From: Lacinutrix venerupis
GTDB taxonomy: Bacteria > Bacteroidota > Bacteroidia > Flavobacteriales > Flavobacteriaceae
Reading direction: 5' to 3'
Length of the DNA: 64,000 nt
Assembly (NCBI RefSeq): GCF_003663945.1
Contig: NZ_RCCH01000001.1
Location: 496,001 to 560,000 of the forward strand
Of the stretch, positions 27,250 through 36,007 are shown piece after piece (position 1 is the first letter of the stretch; every line of letters starts with the position of its first letter). A model generated the notes under the pieces. The model worked only from the letters and a program-made list of their open reading frames with translations. It ran no database searches and was not told the origin of the DNA. A program made the position numbers and the translations under genes.

Positions 27250-29685
27250 ATGAAGCGTAAAAGTATTTTAATAATAACATTAATAAGTATATTCTCATCA
27301 GCATTTGCACAAAATGTCGATTGGATAAATGCACCTGTTAACCCTATTCCACAGGGATGCAACCTCAACAAAACCAACCTTAAAGGTGATGTGTTCCAAC
27401 ATAATTATGACTATTACGATGCACAAGGAAATCGAATATTTTTCGATTCGGAAGAATATGTCACCAAAGACCAGTACAACAGAGTAATTTCTTATAAGTC
27501 GCCAACTTTAGGAACAACGCAATACAAGTACGATAGCAAGGGGAATTTAGTCAATTCAGGCGGTATATTGTATGAATATGATAACAATAATCGACTAACC
27601 AAAGCGACCTATAGTAATAAAACAGAAACCTATAGCTACGACAAACAAGGTGATATTGTTATAGTATTAAACAATACTTACTCTACTGACGGAAAATTAA
27701 TTCATAAAAGCAAAGCACATTATAAGAATGGTTTAATTGTTAAAAGAGAAAAAACAATTATAAAAAATGAAATTAACTACTCCTATGAGTTTGATGCACA
27801 AGGAAATTGGACAAAACGATTGTATACAGACGCCAATGGAAAACCAACACAAGATCCTTTTCATCAAGTCATTATTTATAGCAACGAGTTGAATAATTTT
27901 GCAAGCAATATAAAAATTAAAAGAAGTACAGGTGCTATTAACCTAACTGGTAGAGAACTACCATACATTTATATAAACGACAAACTTGTTACCATTCCGC
28001 TTTATAACAAACTAAAAAATGATTATATCTTTTACAATCCATTAACAAGCTCATATTACATTGCACCAAATGCTTATGATGAAACCATACCTACTAACAC
28101 CACAATTAAACATAAACAACTTATACGAGGCGAAAAAAACATTCTTATAATTAATGGTACAAAAACACGCTTAATTAAAGAAGGTTTAAACAGTTATAAA
28201 ACATCAAGCAGCTGGAACTATAATAGAGTATTTAATCACGTATTAATCAGTAATGAGCAAGAGGCTTATGTAGCAAAAAATGCATTGCAAAAAGTCCATA
28301 ACCAAACCACAGCATTCCCAGTATTTGCCATTGCAACGCCTGGTAGCGAGGTATGGTACATCCCTTCTAAAGACCACAAAAACAGCTCTTTGTATGTAAA
28401 AGGTAAAAACATAAGTGGTTTTAAAGTGGCTGGTTTTATACAAGGAACCAAAGATTATGTGTTAAGCATTAATAATACGCCAACTTATGTGTTAAGTAAT
28501 TTTAGTTCGAGCATTGCTGAAGATTTTAATAAAGGCCGTTATTTTAATGCTGCAGTTGATAAGATTTCAAGCACATCAAATACAAATTCAAATACATCAC
28601 AAAACAAATCATCAACCACTTCGTGCACTTCAGGAAATTGTGCAGATGGTTACGGAACATATACTTATGAAAGCGGTGCCAAAATAGAGGGTTTTTTTAA
28701 AAATGGAAAACTTAACGGTTACGGAGAGTTTGTTTACGCTAATGGCGACACTTATAGAGGTAATTACCTTGAAGGTCAACGCGATGGTTATGGCATTTAC
28801 CATTGGAAACAGAACAACTTACACTATTATGGCCATTGGAAAGATACAAAACAACACGGTTATGGATATTTTGTAAAAAATGGAGAAACTATTGAAGCTG
28901 GTATCTATAACGAGGGAAAATTGGTAACCAATCTTTTAACCGACTTTTCTAACGGCAAGTCTAGCGGAAATTGTCTCGGTAATTGTACCAATGGATATGG
29001 ATCTATTACCTATGATCAAGGTGATGTTTATGAGGGATTGTTTAAAAACGGTAAGCCATACAAAGCTGGCACTTATATGTGGACTAACGGCAATAGTTAT
29101 ATGGGCGATTGGGACGAAAGTGGCAAAATAAATTATACAGGTCAATTTTTTACCAGTTCATTTGTCTATAAAGGTGCCTTTGCATACAATGGATTTATTA
29201 CAGGACTTGGTGTAAAACTAGATAAAAAAACAAACACTAAAAGCTACGGGGAGTTCAAAAGCGGAAAATTGGTTATAGATTATGCCAATGGACATACATC
29301 CGCAGCCACTACAACAAATAACAGTACTGCTTCAAAACAAGCAGAAGAAGCTATGCTAAACTCAGCAAATTCATTAATAAGCTTATACTACAAAAGTAAT
29401 TCTGAGTTTAAGAAAATTGTAGTTAAACAACATAATAATTTTACACAAAAAATGAGCATTGATAAATTAAATAAACTACACGCATTATTTATTAAACACC
29501 TATTTCAATTAGATAAAGTAGTCGCTCATAGATATTTATTATACTTACCAAACCCTTATGCAAGGGTGAATACGAGCAAAATTTTAACCGAATTAAGTAA
29601 TGAAGAACGAACTTTCATGAGAGAAGAGTCTAAAAGGTTCTCTAGTAAATATAAATTAAAAGAACAATATGTGCCTAAAAATTAA
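27250..29685 (+). CDS. Secreted MORN-repeat protein
   Basis: An 811-residue exported protein (signal peptide cut after AFAQ, residue 21). Residues about 45-200 contain Tyr/Asp-rich strands like RHS/YD repeats (YKYDSKGNLVNSGG, YEYDNNNRL, YSYDKQGDI). A unique middle part follows to about 450. From about 460 to 690 there are several MORN repeats (GYGTYTYESGAKIEGFFKNG, GYGEFVYANGDTYRGNYLEG, GYGSITYDQGDVYEGLFKNG), each block led by a Cys pair (CTSGNC, CLGNC) that could form disulfides. A C-terminal helical tail follows. MORN repeats bind lipids or proteins; no enzyme domain is visible. First gene of a five-gene operon. Confidence 0.82.
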   Translation: MKRKSILIITLISIFSSAFAQNVDWINAPVNPIPQGCNLNKTNLKGDVFQHNYDYYDAQGNRIFFDSEEYVTKDQYNRVISYKSPTLGTTQYKYDSKGNLVNSGGILYEYDNNNRLTKATYSNKTETYSYDKQGDIVIVLNNTYSTDGKLIHKSKAHYKNGLIVKREKTIIKNEINYSYEFDAQGNWTKRLYTDANGKPTQDPFHQVIIYSNELNNFASNIKIKRSTGAINLTGRELPYIYINDKLVTIPLYNKLKNDYIFYNPLTSSYYIAPNAYDETIPTNTTIKHKQLIRGEKNILIINGTKTRLIKEGLNSYKTSSSWNYNRVFNHVLISNEQEAYVAKNALQKVHNQTTAFPVFAIATPGSEVWYIPSKDHKNSSLYVKGKNISGFKVAGFIQGTKDYVLSINNTPTYVLSNFSSSIAEDFNKGRYFNAAVDKISSTSNTNSNTSQNKSSTTSCTSGNCADGYGTYTYESGAKIEGFFKNGKLNGYGEFVYANGDTYRGNYLEGQRDGYGIYHWKQNNLHYYGHWKDTKQHGYGYFVKNGETIEAGIYNEGKLVTNLLTDFSNGKSSGNCLGNCTNGYGSITYDQGDVYEGLFKNGKPYKAGTYMWTNGNSYMGDWDESGKINYTGQFFTSSFVYKGAFAYNGFITGLGVKLDKKTNTKSYGEFKSGKLVIDYANGHTSAATTTNNSTASKQAEEAMLNSANSLISLYYKSNSEFKKIVVKQHNNFTQKMSIDKLNKLHALFIKHLFQLDKVVAHRYLLYLPNPYARVNTSKILTELSNEERTFMREESKRFSSKYKLKEQYVPKN

Positions 29686-30682
29686 AATCCTTTCAGCTAG
29701 CTTATTTTTAAGCTTAAATGCAATGGGGCAATCCTTACCACAAATAAATGTTAAGGATTATGGATTTGAACTAAACACCAATCAAGTTGAAATTACCACC
29801 TACAATGTTGAAAATGACAGTGTAGTGGCGTTAGAAATTAGTAGCTACAGCTTTAACAATGAAGGTGCTATGGAAAGCTATGAGTACCGAAATAAGCAAA
29901 ACAAGTCTTGGAAAAAAGAAAAAAACACGTATAAAAAGGGAAGATTACACAAAAAAACTGGGAAGTTTAGTAATTCTACCCTAAATAAAAAGCATTACTA
30001 CACCTATGATAACAATGGTCATCTAAGCAATGAACAAATTCGTTTAAATAACGGAAATACCAATACCGTAAAATACGAATATAAAGACAATATGCTTCGC
30101 AAAATTAGCAGTACTATAGATGAAACTGTCATCACACATCACTATACCCAAAAAGGGCATTTGTTTAAAAAAGTATACTCTAAGAAAGAAGCTGACAAAA
30201 CAAATGTTATTTCCAATCACTTTTATTTAGAAGATAAAGAAATTTTCTCTTACACAGCACCAAAAAGTCATTACAAAGCACATATCTATAATGAAAACGT
30301 ATACATTGGTTTTGAGCTTATAGACGACGAGCGTATTAAAAGCAAACTAGATAGAGGTATACAACGATTTAATAAAGAAGCGCCTAAAGACAATCTTCCG
30401 TTCAATTTACAAAAGCATTGTAACCAAACTTGGCAGTTTTACGATAAAAATTTAGACAAAGTAATCCCTTTCGAAATAAAAATTTACAAGTATAAAAAAG
30501 ATGCTTCAGGCAATAAAATAAAGTATGCCGAAGCAATAGTTGATATAAAAACTAAAACTATTTCTAACCTTAGTTTTTACAAAACAACATTTAAAAATAA
30601 TACTATTGTAGGTAGTACAGCTTTCGATAAAAACATATTTTCAGAACTTAAAGAAGATATTACCTATATAAATATCCCTTAA
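29669..30682 (+). CDS. Secreted protein with YD-like repeats (operon gene 2)
   Basis: A 337-residue protein whose ATG overlaps the end of the MORN gene by 17 bases, so translation is likely coupled. The N-terminus is a signal peptide (KILSASLFLSLNAMGQ, cut near residue 21). Residues about 40-190 repeat a Tyr/Asn/Gly pattern (YSFNNEGAMESYEY, YYTYDNNGHLSNEQI, YEYKDNMLRKI, YTQKGHLFKKVYS), similar to the YD region of the preceding protein. The C-terminal 130 residues are alpha/beta with no motif I know. Likely periplasmic or surface exposed. Function unknown. Confidence 0.75.
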   Translation: MCLKIKILSASLFLSLNAMGQSLPQINVKDYGFELNTNQVEITTYNVENDSVVALEISSYSFNNEGAMESYEYRNKQNKSWKKEKNTYKKGRLHKKTGKFSNSTLNKKHYYTYDNNGHLSNEQIRLNNGNTNTVKYEYKDNMLRKISSTIDETVITHHYTQKGHLFKKVYSKKEADKTNVISNHFYLEDKEIFSYTAPKSHYKAHIYNENVYIGFELIDDERIKSKLDRGIQRFNKEAPKDNLPFNLQKHCNQTWQFYDKNLDKVIPFEIKIYKYKKDASGNKIKYAEAIVDIKTKTISNLSFYKTTFKNNTIVGSTAFDKNIFSELKEDITYINIP

Positions 30683-30692
30683 CACTTCTAAA

Positions 30693-31712
30693 ATGACCTC
30701 TACCAATTTTGAAATAAAACCACTATCCTCTCAAGACAGAAATAAACTTAGAAAACAGTACTTATTTGCTGCTTTGTTCTTAGGTGTTGCAAGTGCTATA
30801 TTTTCTTTCATTTATTTTTTTGTTATAAAACCAGACAATTTCAGCGGGATTCCTATAATTATGTTTTCAATATTTCTGTTATTCTTTGCTGGTATTTTTT
30901 CTTATGTATTCTGGAATACCTATATCGATTTAAAACGTGGTATTAAGCACTGTTTTACAGGTGTTGTTACCGATAAGCGTGTAGATAAACACACTACTAA
31001 ATCAAGAAGTTATAATAACAGAATGGGCACAAATACAAGACACAAGTCTAGCAGAACCTACTATTATATAACTATTGATAACAACGAACACAGCGTGCCT
31101 TATTCAAAATATGCAAAAATAAACGTAAACGATAAAGTATATTTAGAGTCTAGTCCTAAAAACAAAGAAGTTTTAGCTTTTACCATATTAGAAAAAAATC
31201 AAAATCCTGTTACTAGTACTACCAACACGTCTTATTCTGCTTCTTTTAAAAGTAAAAGCATTACCAAGCCAATGCGCCAAAGTGACATTGATTTAGTAAA
31301 AAAAATATTTTTAAAAAAAGTAAGACAAGCCTTAATTTACATGGCTATTTACAGCATTTTATTGTTTACACTTTGGCAAGGAATATTCATCTTTTTAATT
31401 CCGGTAATAATCGCCTTTATTTATACTTCAATTAAACTACTTATCTTAATTAACAACTATGCTAAATTTAACAGAAACGGAAGGCTAAAAAACATAACTA
31501 CGGTACAAGTAACCGATAAATTAACCATGACTTCTAATACTAGCTCAACTAAATTTAGAGTGATAACCAATATTGAAAGTATTGATGTTTCTGAAAAAAT
31601 ATACAAGAAACTAAAGACAAACGCTATTATAGAATTACACAAAGCAACTTTTCTTAAAAACTTAGTAGGTGTTAGTATTAATGAAGGTACACAATATTTA
31701 GAAAATTTATGA
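30693..31712 (+). CDS. Integral membrane protein of unknown function (operon gene 3)
   Basis: A 339-residue inner-membrane protein. Two hydrophobic helices near the N-terminus (about 25-47 and 54-76), a soluble loop of about 120 residues rich in Lys, Thr and Ser (HTTKSRSYNNRMGTNTRHKS), two more helices around 208-255, and a soluble C-terminal part. The segment FTGVVTDKRVDKH followed by a beta-rich stretch and INVNDKVYLESSPK recalls small beta-barrel linker domains of the DUF3592 type; that is a resemblance only. Its stop overlaps the next start (ATGA). Confidence 0.7.
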   Translation: MTSTNFEIKPLSSQDRNKLRKQYLFAALFLGVASAIFSFIYFFVIKPDNFSGIPIIMFSIFLLFFAGIFSYVFWNTYIDLKRGIKHCFTGVVTDKRVDKHTTKSRSYNNRMGTNTRHKSSRTYYYITIDNNEHSVPYSKYAKINVNDKVYLESSPKNKEVLAFTILEKNQNPVTSTTNTSYSASFKSKSITKPMRQSDIDLVKKIFLKKVRQALIYMAIYSILLFTLWQGIFIFLIPVIIAFIYTSIKLLILINNYAKFNRNGRLKNITTVQVTDKLTMTSNTSSTKFRVITNIESIDVSEKIYKKLKTNAIIELHKATFLKNLVGVSINEGTQYLENL

Positions 31713-32758
31713 AAACGGTGTTTGTCAAAATAACATTAAACATAGTACTTATATTTTTTTTAAGTAATAAGCTATATAGCAATGCAGCTCAACCAGGTGT
31801 TTGGAATGCAGGTGGAACAGTATTTACAATGCTTTATCCTGAAGATTCTCTTAGCTTTAAAAAAGTGCAAATGAAGCAAGAGCAAATTTACATTCAATTG
31901 TACAAAGGCTTTGCGGTTGTAAAAGGTATCTACTGGTTTCGCAATACCACAAAAGACCGCTTACAGTTTAAAATGGGGTATCCTGTAAATGGTATTTATG
32001 ATGGCGGAGAAACAACCTTAAACCAGGTTAGTATAGATTCATTAAATGAATTTAAAATAAAAGCCAAAGGCAACTGGTTACGACTATTTAAACAATCTTA
32101 CCCAGAGCTTAATAATAACGATAAAAACCCTATACCATTTAGCGACAATTGGAAAGTATGGGAAATGACATTTAATCCTAATGAAATACAAATTGTTGAA
32201 GTATATTTTATAGTAAACACCAGTAATGCGCAAGTAAGAAAGGGTTACAATGTTGATAACAAAAATGCGTTTATTTATCTGTTAGAAAGTGGTAGTGTAT
32301 GGCAGTCACCAATCGAAAACGCAGCTTTTTATGTACAGTTAATGGATGGATTGCGGCCAACAGATATAAACGGAATTTCTACAGGTTTCAATTTTAAATA
32401 CAGCGAAAAATATAAATTATTTAGTGGTAAAAAACACAACTTTTCGCCTACCCCAAAAGACAATCTAGTTATTAGCTATCATAATAAAGAAGACGATTTT
32501 TTATTTAAAAATAAACTTTCTAAAGCTAACTGTTTATACCTATCTATAAATGATTTAAGTGCTTTACCTAAAAATAACATTGAGTATAAAGCCATAAAGT
32601 TAGGCAACCCTTATAGCGTAAAACCTACAGTTGATGGTTTTTTACCAATACTATTAATCTATTTTGTAATGTATCTTCCATGTATTATAATTACTATTTT
32701 AATCATACTATTTATACGATATATGCTTAAACGAAGAAAACTAAAAATCAATTCTTAA
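31709..32758 (+). CDS. Exported protein with C-terminal membrane anchor (operon gene 4)
   Basis: A 349-residue protein: signal peptide (about 1-25, ends near YSNAAQ), a beta-rich domain of about 275 residues with several Trp and Tyr (AVVKGIYWFRNTTKDRLQ, KVWEMTFNPNEIQIVEVYF), and one transmembrane helix near the C-terminus (about 309-338), followed by a basic tail (KRRKLKINS). The predicted topology is a periplasmic domain anchored in the inner membrane. The layout resembles DUF4424-type proteins, but I cannot confirm that. Its start overlaps the previous stop by four bases. Confidence 0.72.
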   Translation: MKTVFVKITLNIVLIFFLSNKLYSNAAQPGVWNAGGTVFTMLYPEDSLSFKKVQMKQEQIYIQLYKGFAVVKGIYWFRNTTKDRLQFKMGYPVNGIYDGGETTLNQVSIDSLNEFKIKAKGNWLRLFKQSYPELNNNDKNPIPFSDNWKVWEMTFNPNEIQIVEVYFIVNTSNAQVRKGYNVDNKNAFIYLLESGSVWQSPIENAAFYVQLMDGLRPTDINGISTGFNFKYSEKYKLFSGKKHNFSPTPKDNLVISYHNKEDDFLFKNKLSKANCLYLSINDLSALPKNNIEYKAIKLGNPYSVKPTVDGFLPILLIYFVMYLPCIIITILIILFIRYMLKRRKLKINS

Positions 32759-32771
32759 ACTAACCTTAACA

Positions 32772-33383
32772 ATGCATTCCATTATTGAAAAACATATAAA
32801 ACACTATGCTCGATGGGATTTTTTGGTTTTCACACTCTTTACAATACTTTCCATTTTAAAAGGGAAAACCACCATATTTTATATTCTATATTTTTTTTGG
32901 TGCAATGAATTATTGCGCATTATTATTGATCGCCTATTTTATAAAAGTAACTCAAATGCTTTATTAGGATTTTCTAAAAACACCTCTATATTACCTTCGC
33001 TTTTCCCAATGGGAATATATTTTGTGTTTATTGTAGTCTTTTTTGGTTTTATTTCCAGCTGGAAAAATGAGGAAATTGCATTAATGAATATGGAAATATT
33101 GTTTTTTAAAAATACCTTTTTTGTACTTAACGTAATTTTTGCAACTATAGAACGCATACTACTTCACAGAACACAACAAGCAGTAATAGTTATTTTTGGA
33201 ATATTTACACCTAATATGCTAATACTCCATATTTCAATTATACTTGGTGCTTTATTAATGTTTTTTGTTATACGTAGTTTTCCCGACATATTTACACCAA
33301 GCAACCTTTGGGGTTCAGTTATTATTATCTTTCCATTCATACTTATAAAAGCTTTTTTTGCATATTACAGACAGAATAAATAA
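32772..33383 (+). CDS. Polytopic membrane protein (operon gene 5)
   Basis: A 203-residue protein with five or six hydrophobic helices: about 18-45, 65-90, 98-120, 128-146, 150-170 and 176-196. No catalytic motif is visible. A conserved-looking Trp-Cys-Asn-Glu in FFWCNELLRIIIDRLFY and the short basic N-terminus place it in the inner membrane. It resembles small polytopic proteins of the DUF6498 kind, a weak suggestion. It closes the MORN operon, and repeat copy B follows immediately. Confidence 0.7.
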   Translation: MHSIIEKHIKHYARWDFLVFTLFTILSILKGKTTIFYILYFFWCNELLRIIIDRLFYKSNSNALLGFSKNTSILPSLFPMGIYFVFIVVFFGFISSWKNEEIALMNMEILFFKNTFFVLNVIFATIERILLHRTQQAVIVIFGIFTPNMLILHISIILGALLMFFVIRSFPDIFTPSNLWGSVIIIFPFILIKAFFAYYRQNK

Positions 33384-33392
33384 AAAAAATAA

Positions 33393-33541
33393 CTGGCTAC
33401 AACAATGTATAAAATTAATTGCTTGGTTCGATCTTACTTACGAAAATCCTAGTGGATTTTCTATTAGGTTTTTATTTGCTAAATTAGTTGCTTAAACCAC
33501 GCAACTAATCTTATACAAAACCGTAAACGAACCTTCCCAAA
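33393..33541 (+). repeat. Dispersed intergenic repeat, copy B
   Basis: About 150 bases similar to 14119-14270. It contains two perfect stem-loops: gaaaatcc/ggattttc (33442-33461) and attagttgc/gcaactaat (33483-33509). Its ends also pair: tgtataaaattaattgc at 33406-33422 matches, inverted, 15 of 17 bases of 33501-33517. The paired ends and inner hairpins look like a small non-autonomous mobile or palindromic element. It lies directly behind the last gene of the MORN operon. Confidence 0.6.
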
Positions 33542-33591
33542 TCCCTAAAAAAACTACACTAATATTTCATTTTAAGTTTAATATATAAAAA

Positions 33592-35193
33592 ATGCTAACA
33601 AAAAAAGATAAAGTACAACTTCGCGGTACTATTTTTAGACATCTTGATGGTATTGCTACTGCAACTACTGCTTACGCTTTGCATAAAAAAGGAGTATTAG
33701 ACTTTTTAATAAAAAATAAATCTATTAAGCTATCAAATCTTGCTAATCAATTTAACGCTAATAGCGGTTATTTAAATGTAGCACTTAGAGTTTTATGCTC
33801 ACAAGATTGGTTAGTACAAAAAATAGATAATAAACATAACACTGTTACCTATACAACTAACGCAAAAAGTAAAACAGCATTTGCTCTCGCTTATTTATAT
33901 GAAGATGTTGTAAATGTATTAAACTATGCTGTTCGTTTTCCAGAAGACAGACATATAGGAAGCGATGCTTTTATAATTTTAGAACGTGTTTTTAAAAAAT
34001 ACGGCAACAATTATGGTTTAGAAAACATTAAAGAAGACTCTATAGAATATCAAGTTTTAAAACATATCGAAGGATGTCTTGTAGCTCCAATAGCCGTTAT
34101 GTTAGGCGTAAATGGATTATTTCATAAATATTTCATGGAAGCTTCTTTTTCTGCAGAAGAATACCATAAGGATCCGGAAAGTTTTAAAAAAATATTAGAT
34201 TTTTTAAGTGATTTAGGTTGGTTTAAAAAGAAAAAAGGAAATTACCAATTTACAGATAGAGGTTTATTTTATGCAAAACGCGCATCAGCTTACGGTGTAA
34301 CAGTATCCTATCTACCTACATTTTTACAATTAGACGAGTTACTTTTTGGTAATCCTTTAGTTTTAAAATCTAAAGAAGGTGAAACCGAAAAACATGTACA
34401 TAGAGAAATGAATGTTTGGGGAAGCGGTGGTGCACACTCCACCTATTTTAAAGTAATTGATCAGGTTATTATAAAATTATTTAACAAACCAATAGACGAG
34501 CAACCAAAAGGGATTTTAGATATGGGTTGCGGTAATGGTGCTTTTATTCAACATATATTCGATGTTATAGAAAACCAAACATTACGTGGTAAAAATCTTG
34601 AAGAATATCCATTATTATTAGTTGGAGCAGATTTTAATAAAGCTGCTTTAAAAGTAACAAGAGCCAACTTAATAAAAGCCGATATTTGGGCAAAAGTAAT
34701 TTGGGGAGACATAGGAAGACCAGATTTATTAGCAAAAGATCTACATGAAGATTATAATATAGAATTAAAAGATTTACTTAACGTTCGTACTTTTTTAGAC
34801 CATAATCGTATTTGGCAAGCACCTAAAAAAATAACAAAACGTGTAAGCAACTCTTCTGGAGCTTTTGCTTTTAAAGGAAAACGTATTAATAACAATTTAG
34901 TTGAAGATTCTTTATTAGAACATTTGCAAAAATGGAAACCTTATGTAGAAAAGTTTGGGCTATTAATTATAGAACTACACACCATTAATCCAGAATTAAC
35001 TGGTAAAAATATAAGTAAAACTCCCGCAACTGCATACGATGCAACACATGGTTATAGTGATCAATACATATTAGAAGTAGATGTATTTACTAAAATAGCA
35101 ATAGAAGCAGGATTAAAACCAGACGCTAATCATTTTCATAAATTTCCAAATAATGAATTAGCAACTGTAAGCGTAAATTTATTAAAAGGATAA
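33592..35193 (+). CDS. SAM-dependent methyltransferase with N-terminal winged-helix domain
   Basis: Class I methyltransferase of 533 residues, cytoplasmic. The N-terminal 260 residues contain a winged-helix/dimerisation region like that of small-molecule O-methyltransferases (FLIKNKSIKLSNLANQF, DFLSDLGWFKKKKGNYQF). SAM motif I is ILDMGCGNGAF at about 305-315, and the acidic residue of motif II is in LLVGADFNKAAL. The C-terminal part (PATAYDATHGYSDQYILEV and HKFPNNELATVSVN) resembles methyltransferase domains of AprA type from polyketide pathways, though no polyketide genes are near. The substrate is unknown. First gene of a tight three-gene unit. Confidence 0.82.
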   Translation: MLTKKDKVQLRGTIFRHLDGIATATTAYALHKKGVLDFLIKNKSIKLSNLANQFNANSGYLNVALRVLCSQDWLVQKIDNKHNTVTYTTNAKSKTAFALAYLYEDVVNVLNYAVRFPEDRHIGSDAFIILERVFKKYGNNYGLENIKEDSIEYQVLKHIEGCLVAPIAVMLGVNGLFHKYFMEASFSAEEYHKDPESFKKILDFLSDLGWFKKKKGNYQFTDRGLFYAKRASAYGVTVSYLPTFLQLDELLFGNPLVLKSKEGETEKHVHREMNVWGSGGAHSTYFKVIDQVIIKLFNKPIDEQPKGILDMGCGNGAFIQHIFDVIENQTLRGKNLEEYPLLLVGADFNKAALKVTRANLIKADIWAKVIWGDIGRPDLLAKDLHEDYNIELKDLLNVRTFLDHNRIWQAPKKITKRVSNSSGAFAFKGKRINNNLVEDSLLEHLQKWKPYVEKFGLLIIELHTINPELTGKNISKTPATAYDATHGYSDQYILEVDVFTKIAIEAGLKPDANHFHKFPNNELATVSVNLLKG

Positions 35194-35197
35194 TATT

Positions 35198-35461
35198 ATG
35201 AGTAATGAAATTGATTTAAGTACTAGAGATTGGCTAGCAATAGAACGCACAAAATTAGCTAACGAACGTACTTTTCTAGCTTATTTTAGAACTTTTGTAG
35301 TGTTTTTAGGTTTTGGAATATCTATACTTAAGCTAGATTTTTTAAACGAAATTAAATCTTTAGGTATTATATTAACCGTTATGTCTCCTATTATATTAAT
35401 TATAGGAGTTATTAGACTCTTTAGAGTAAAACTAAAAATACACGAACACTATAAACAATAA
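35198..35461 (+). CDS. DUF202 (YidH-like) small membrane protein
   Basis: An 87-residue inner-membrane protein. The family signature RDWLAIERTKLANERTFLAY occurs at residues 8-27, followed by two membrane helices (about 28-45, FVVFLGFGISILKL, and 52-74). DUF202 proteins are small membrane proteins of unproven function. The gene starts four bases after the methyltransferase stop and nine bases before the kinase-like gene, so the three are almost certainly one transcript. Confidence 0.88.
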   Translation: MSNEIDLSTRDWLAIERTKLANERTFLAYFRTFVVFLGFGISILKLDFLNEIKSLGIILTVMSPIILIIGVIRLFRVKLKIHEHYKQ

Positions 35462-35470
35462 AACATTGTA

Positions 35471-35959
35471 ATGATACATCTTATAGTTGGCAGTACAGGT
35501 TCTGGAAAAACTACTTATTCTAATAATTTACGTGAAGAAAACCAAGGTGTTATTTTCTCTATAGATAAATGGAATAATATATTATTTATGCCAGATAAAA
35601 CAAATAAGGATGGTTTAGAATGGATGCTAGAACGTATTGATAGAAGCGAAAAATTAATACAGCATTACATTTTACAATTAGAACACAACGGTATAGATTC
35701 TATTTTAGATTTAGGATTTTCTAAATTTTCTCATAGAGAAAAATTTAGGTTATTTGCCTTAAATAATAAAATTAACTACAAATTACATTACCTTGATATT
35801 TCTATAGACATAAGGAAAAAGCGTGTAATTAAACGTAACACAGAAAAAGGTAGTACTTATGAGTTTGAAGTTAGAAATGAAGATTTTGAGTTTATGGAGA
35901 CCTTTTTTGAAGTACCAACCGCCTCAGAACTCGAAAACGGTGTACATATTAAACTATAA
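35471..35959 (+). CDS. P-loop ATP-binding protein, small kinase-like
   Basis: A 162-residue cytoplasmic protein of the AAA_33/zeta-toxin-like nucleotide kinase group. Walker A is GSTGSGKTT at residues 7-15. An Asp in FSIDKW and the ILDLGF strand correspond to the acceptor-site and Walker B positions, and KKRVIKRN is a basic lid. This fold phosphorylates small molecules or nucleotides, but the substrate cannot be deduced. No antitoxin-like gene is adjacent, which argues against a toxin. Third gene of the methyltransferase unit, closed by a strong terminator. Confidence 0.8.
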   Translation: MIHLIVGSTGSGKTTYSNNLREENQGVIFSIDKWNNILFMPDKTNKDGLEWMLERIDRSEKLIQHYILQLEHNGIDSILDLGFSKFSHREKFRLFALNNKINYKLHYLDISIDIRKKRVIKRNTEKGSTYEFEVRNEDFEFMETFFEVPTASELENGVHIKL

Positions 35960-35991
35960 AAAAACGTCTGCAATTGCAGACGTTTTTTTAT
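35955..35991. terminator. Bidirectional intrinsic terminator
   Basis: The perfect palindrome acgtctgcaattgcagacgt is flanked by A6 and T7. It separates the methyltransferase unit from the convergent alpha/beta hydrolase. Confidence 0.92.
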
Positions 35992-36007
35992 AGTTTATAT
36001 TATTTTT

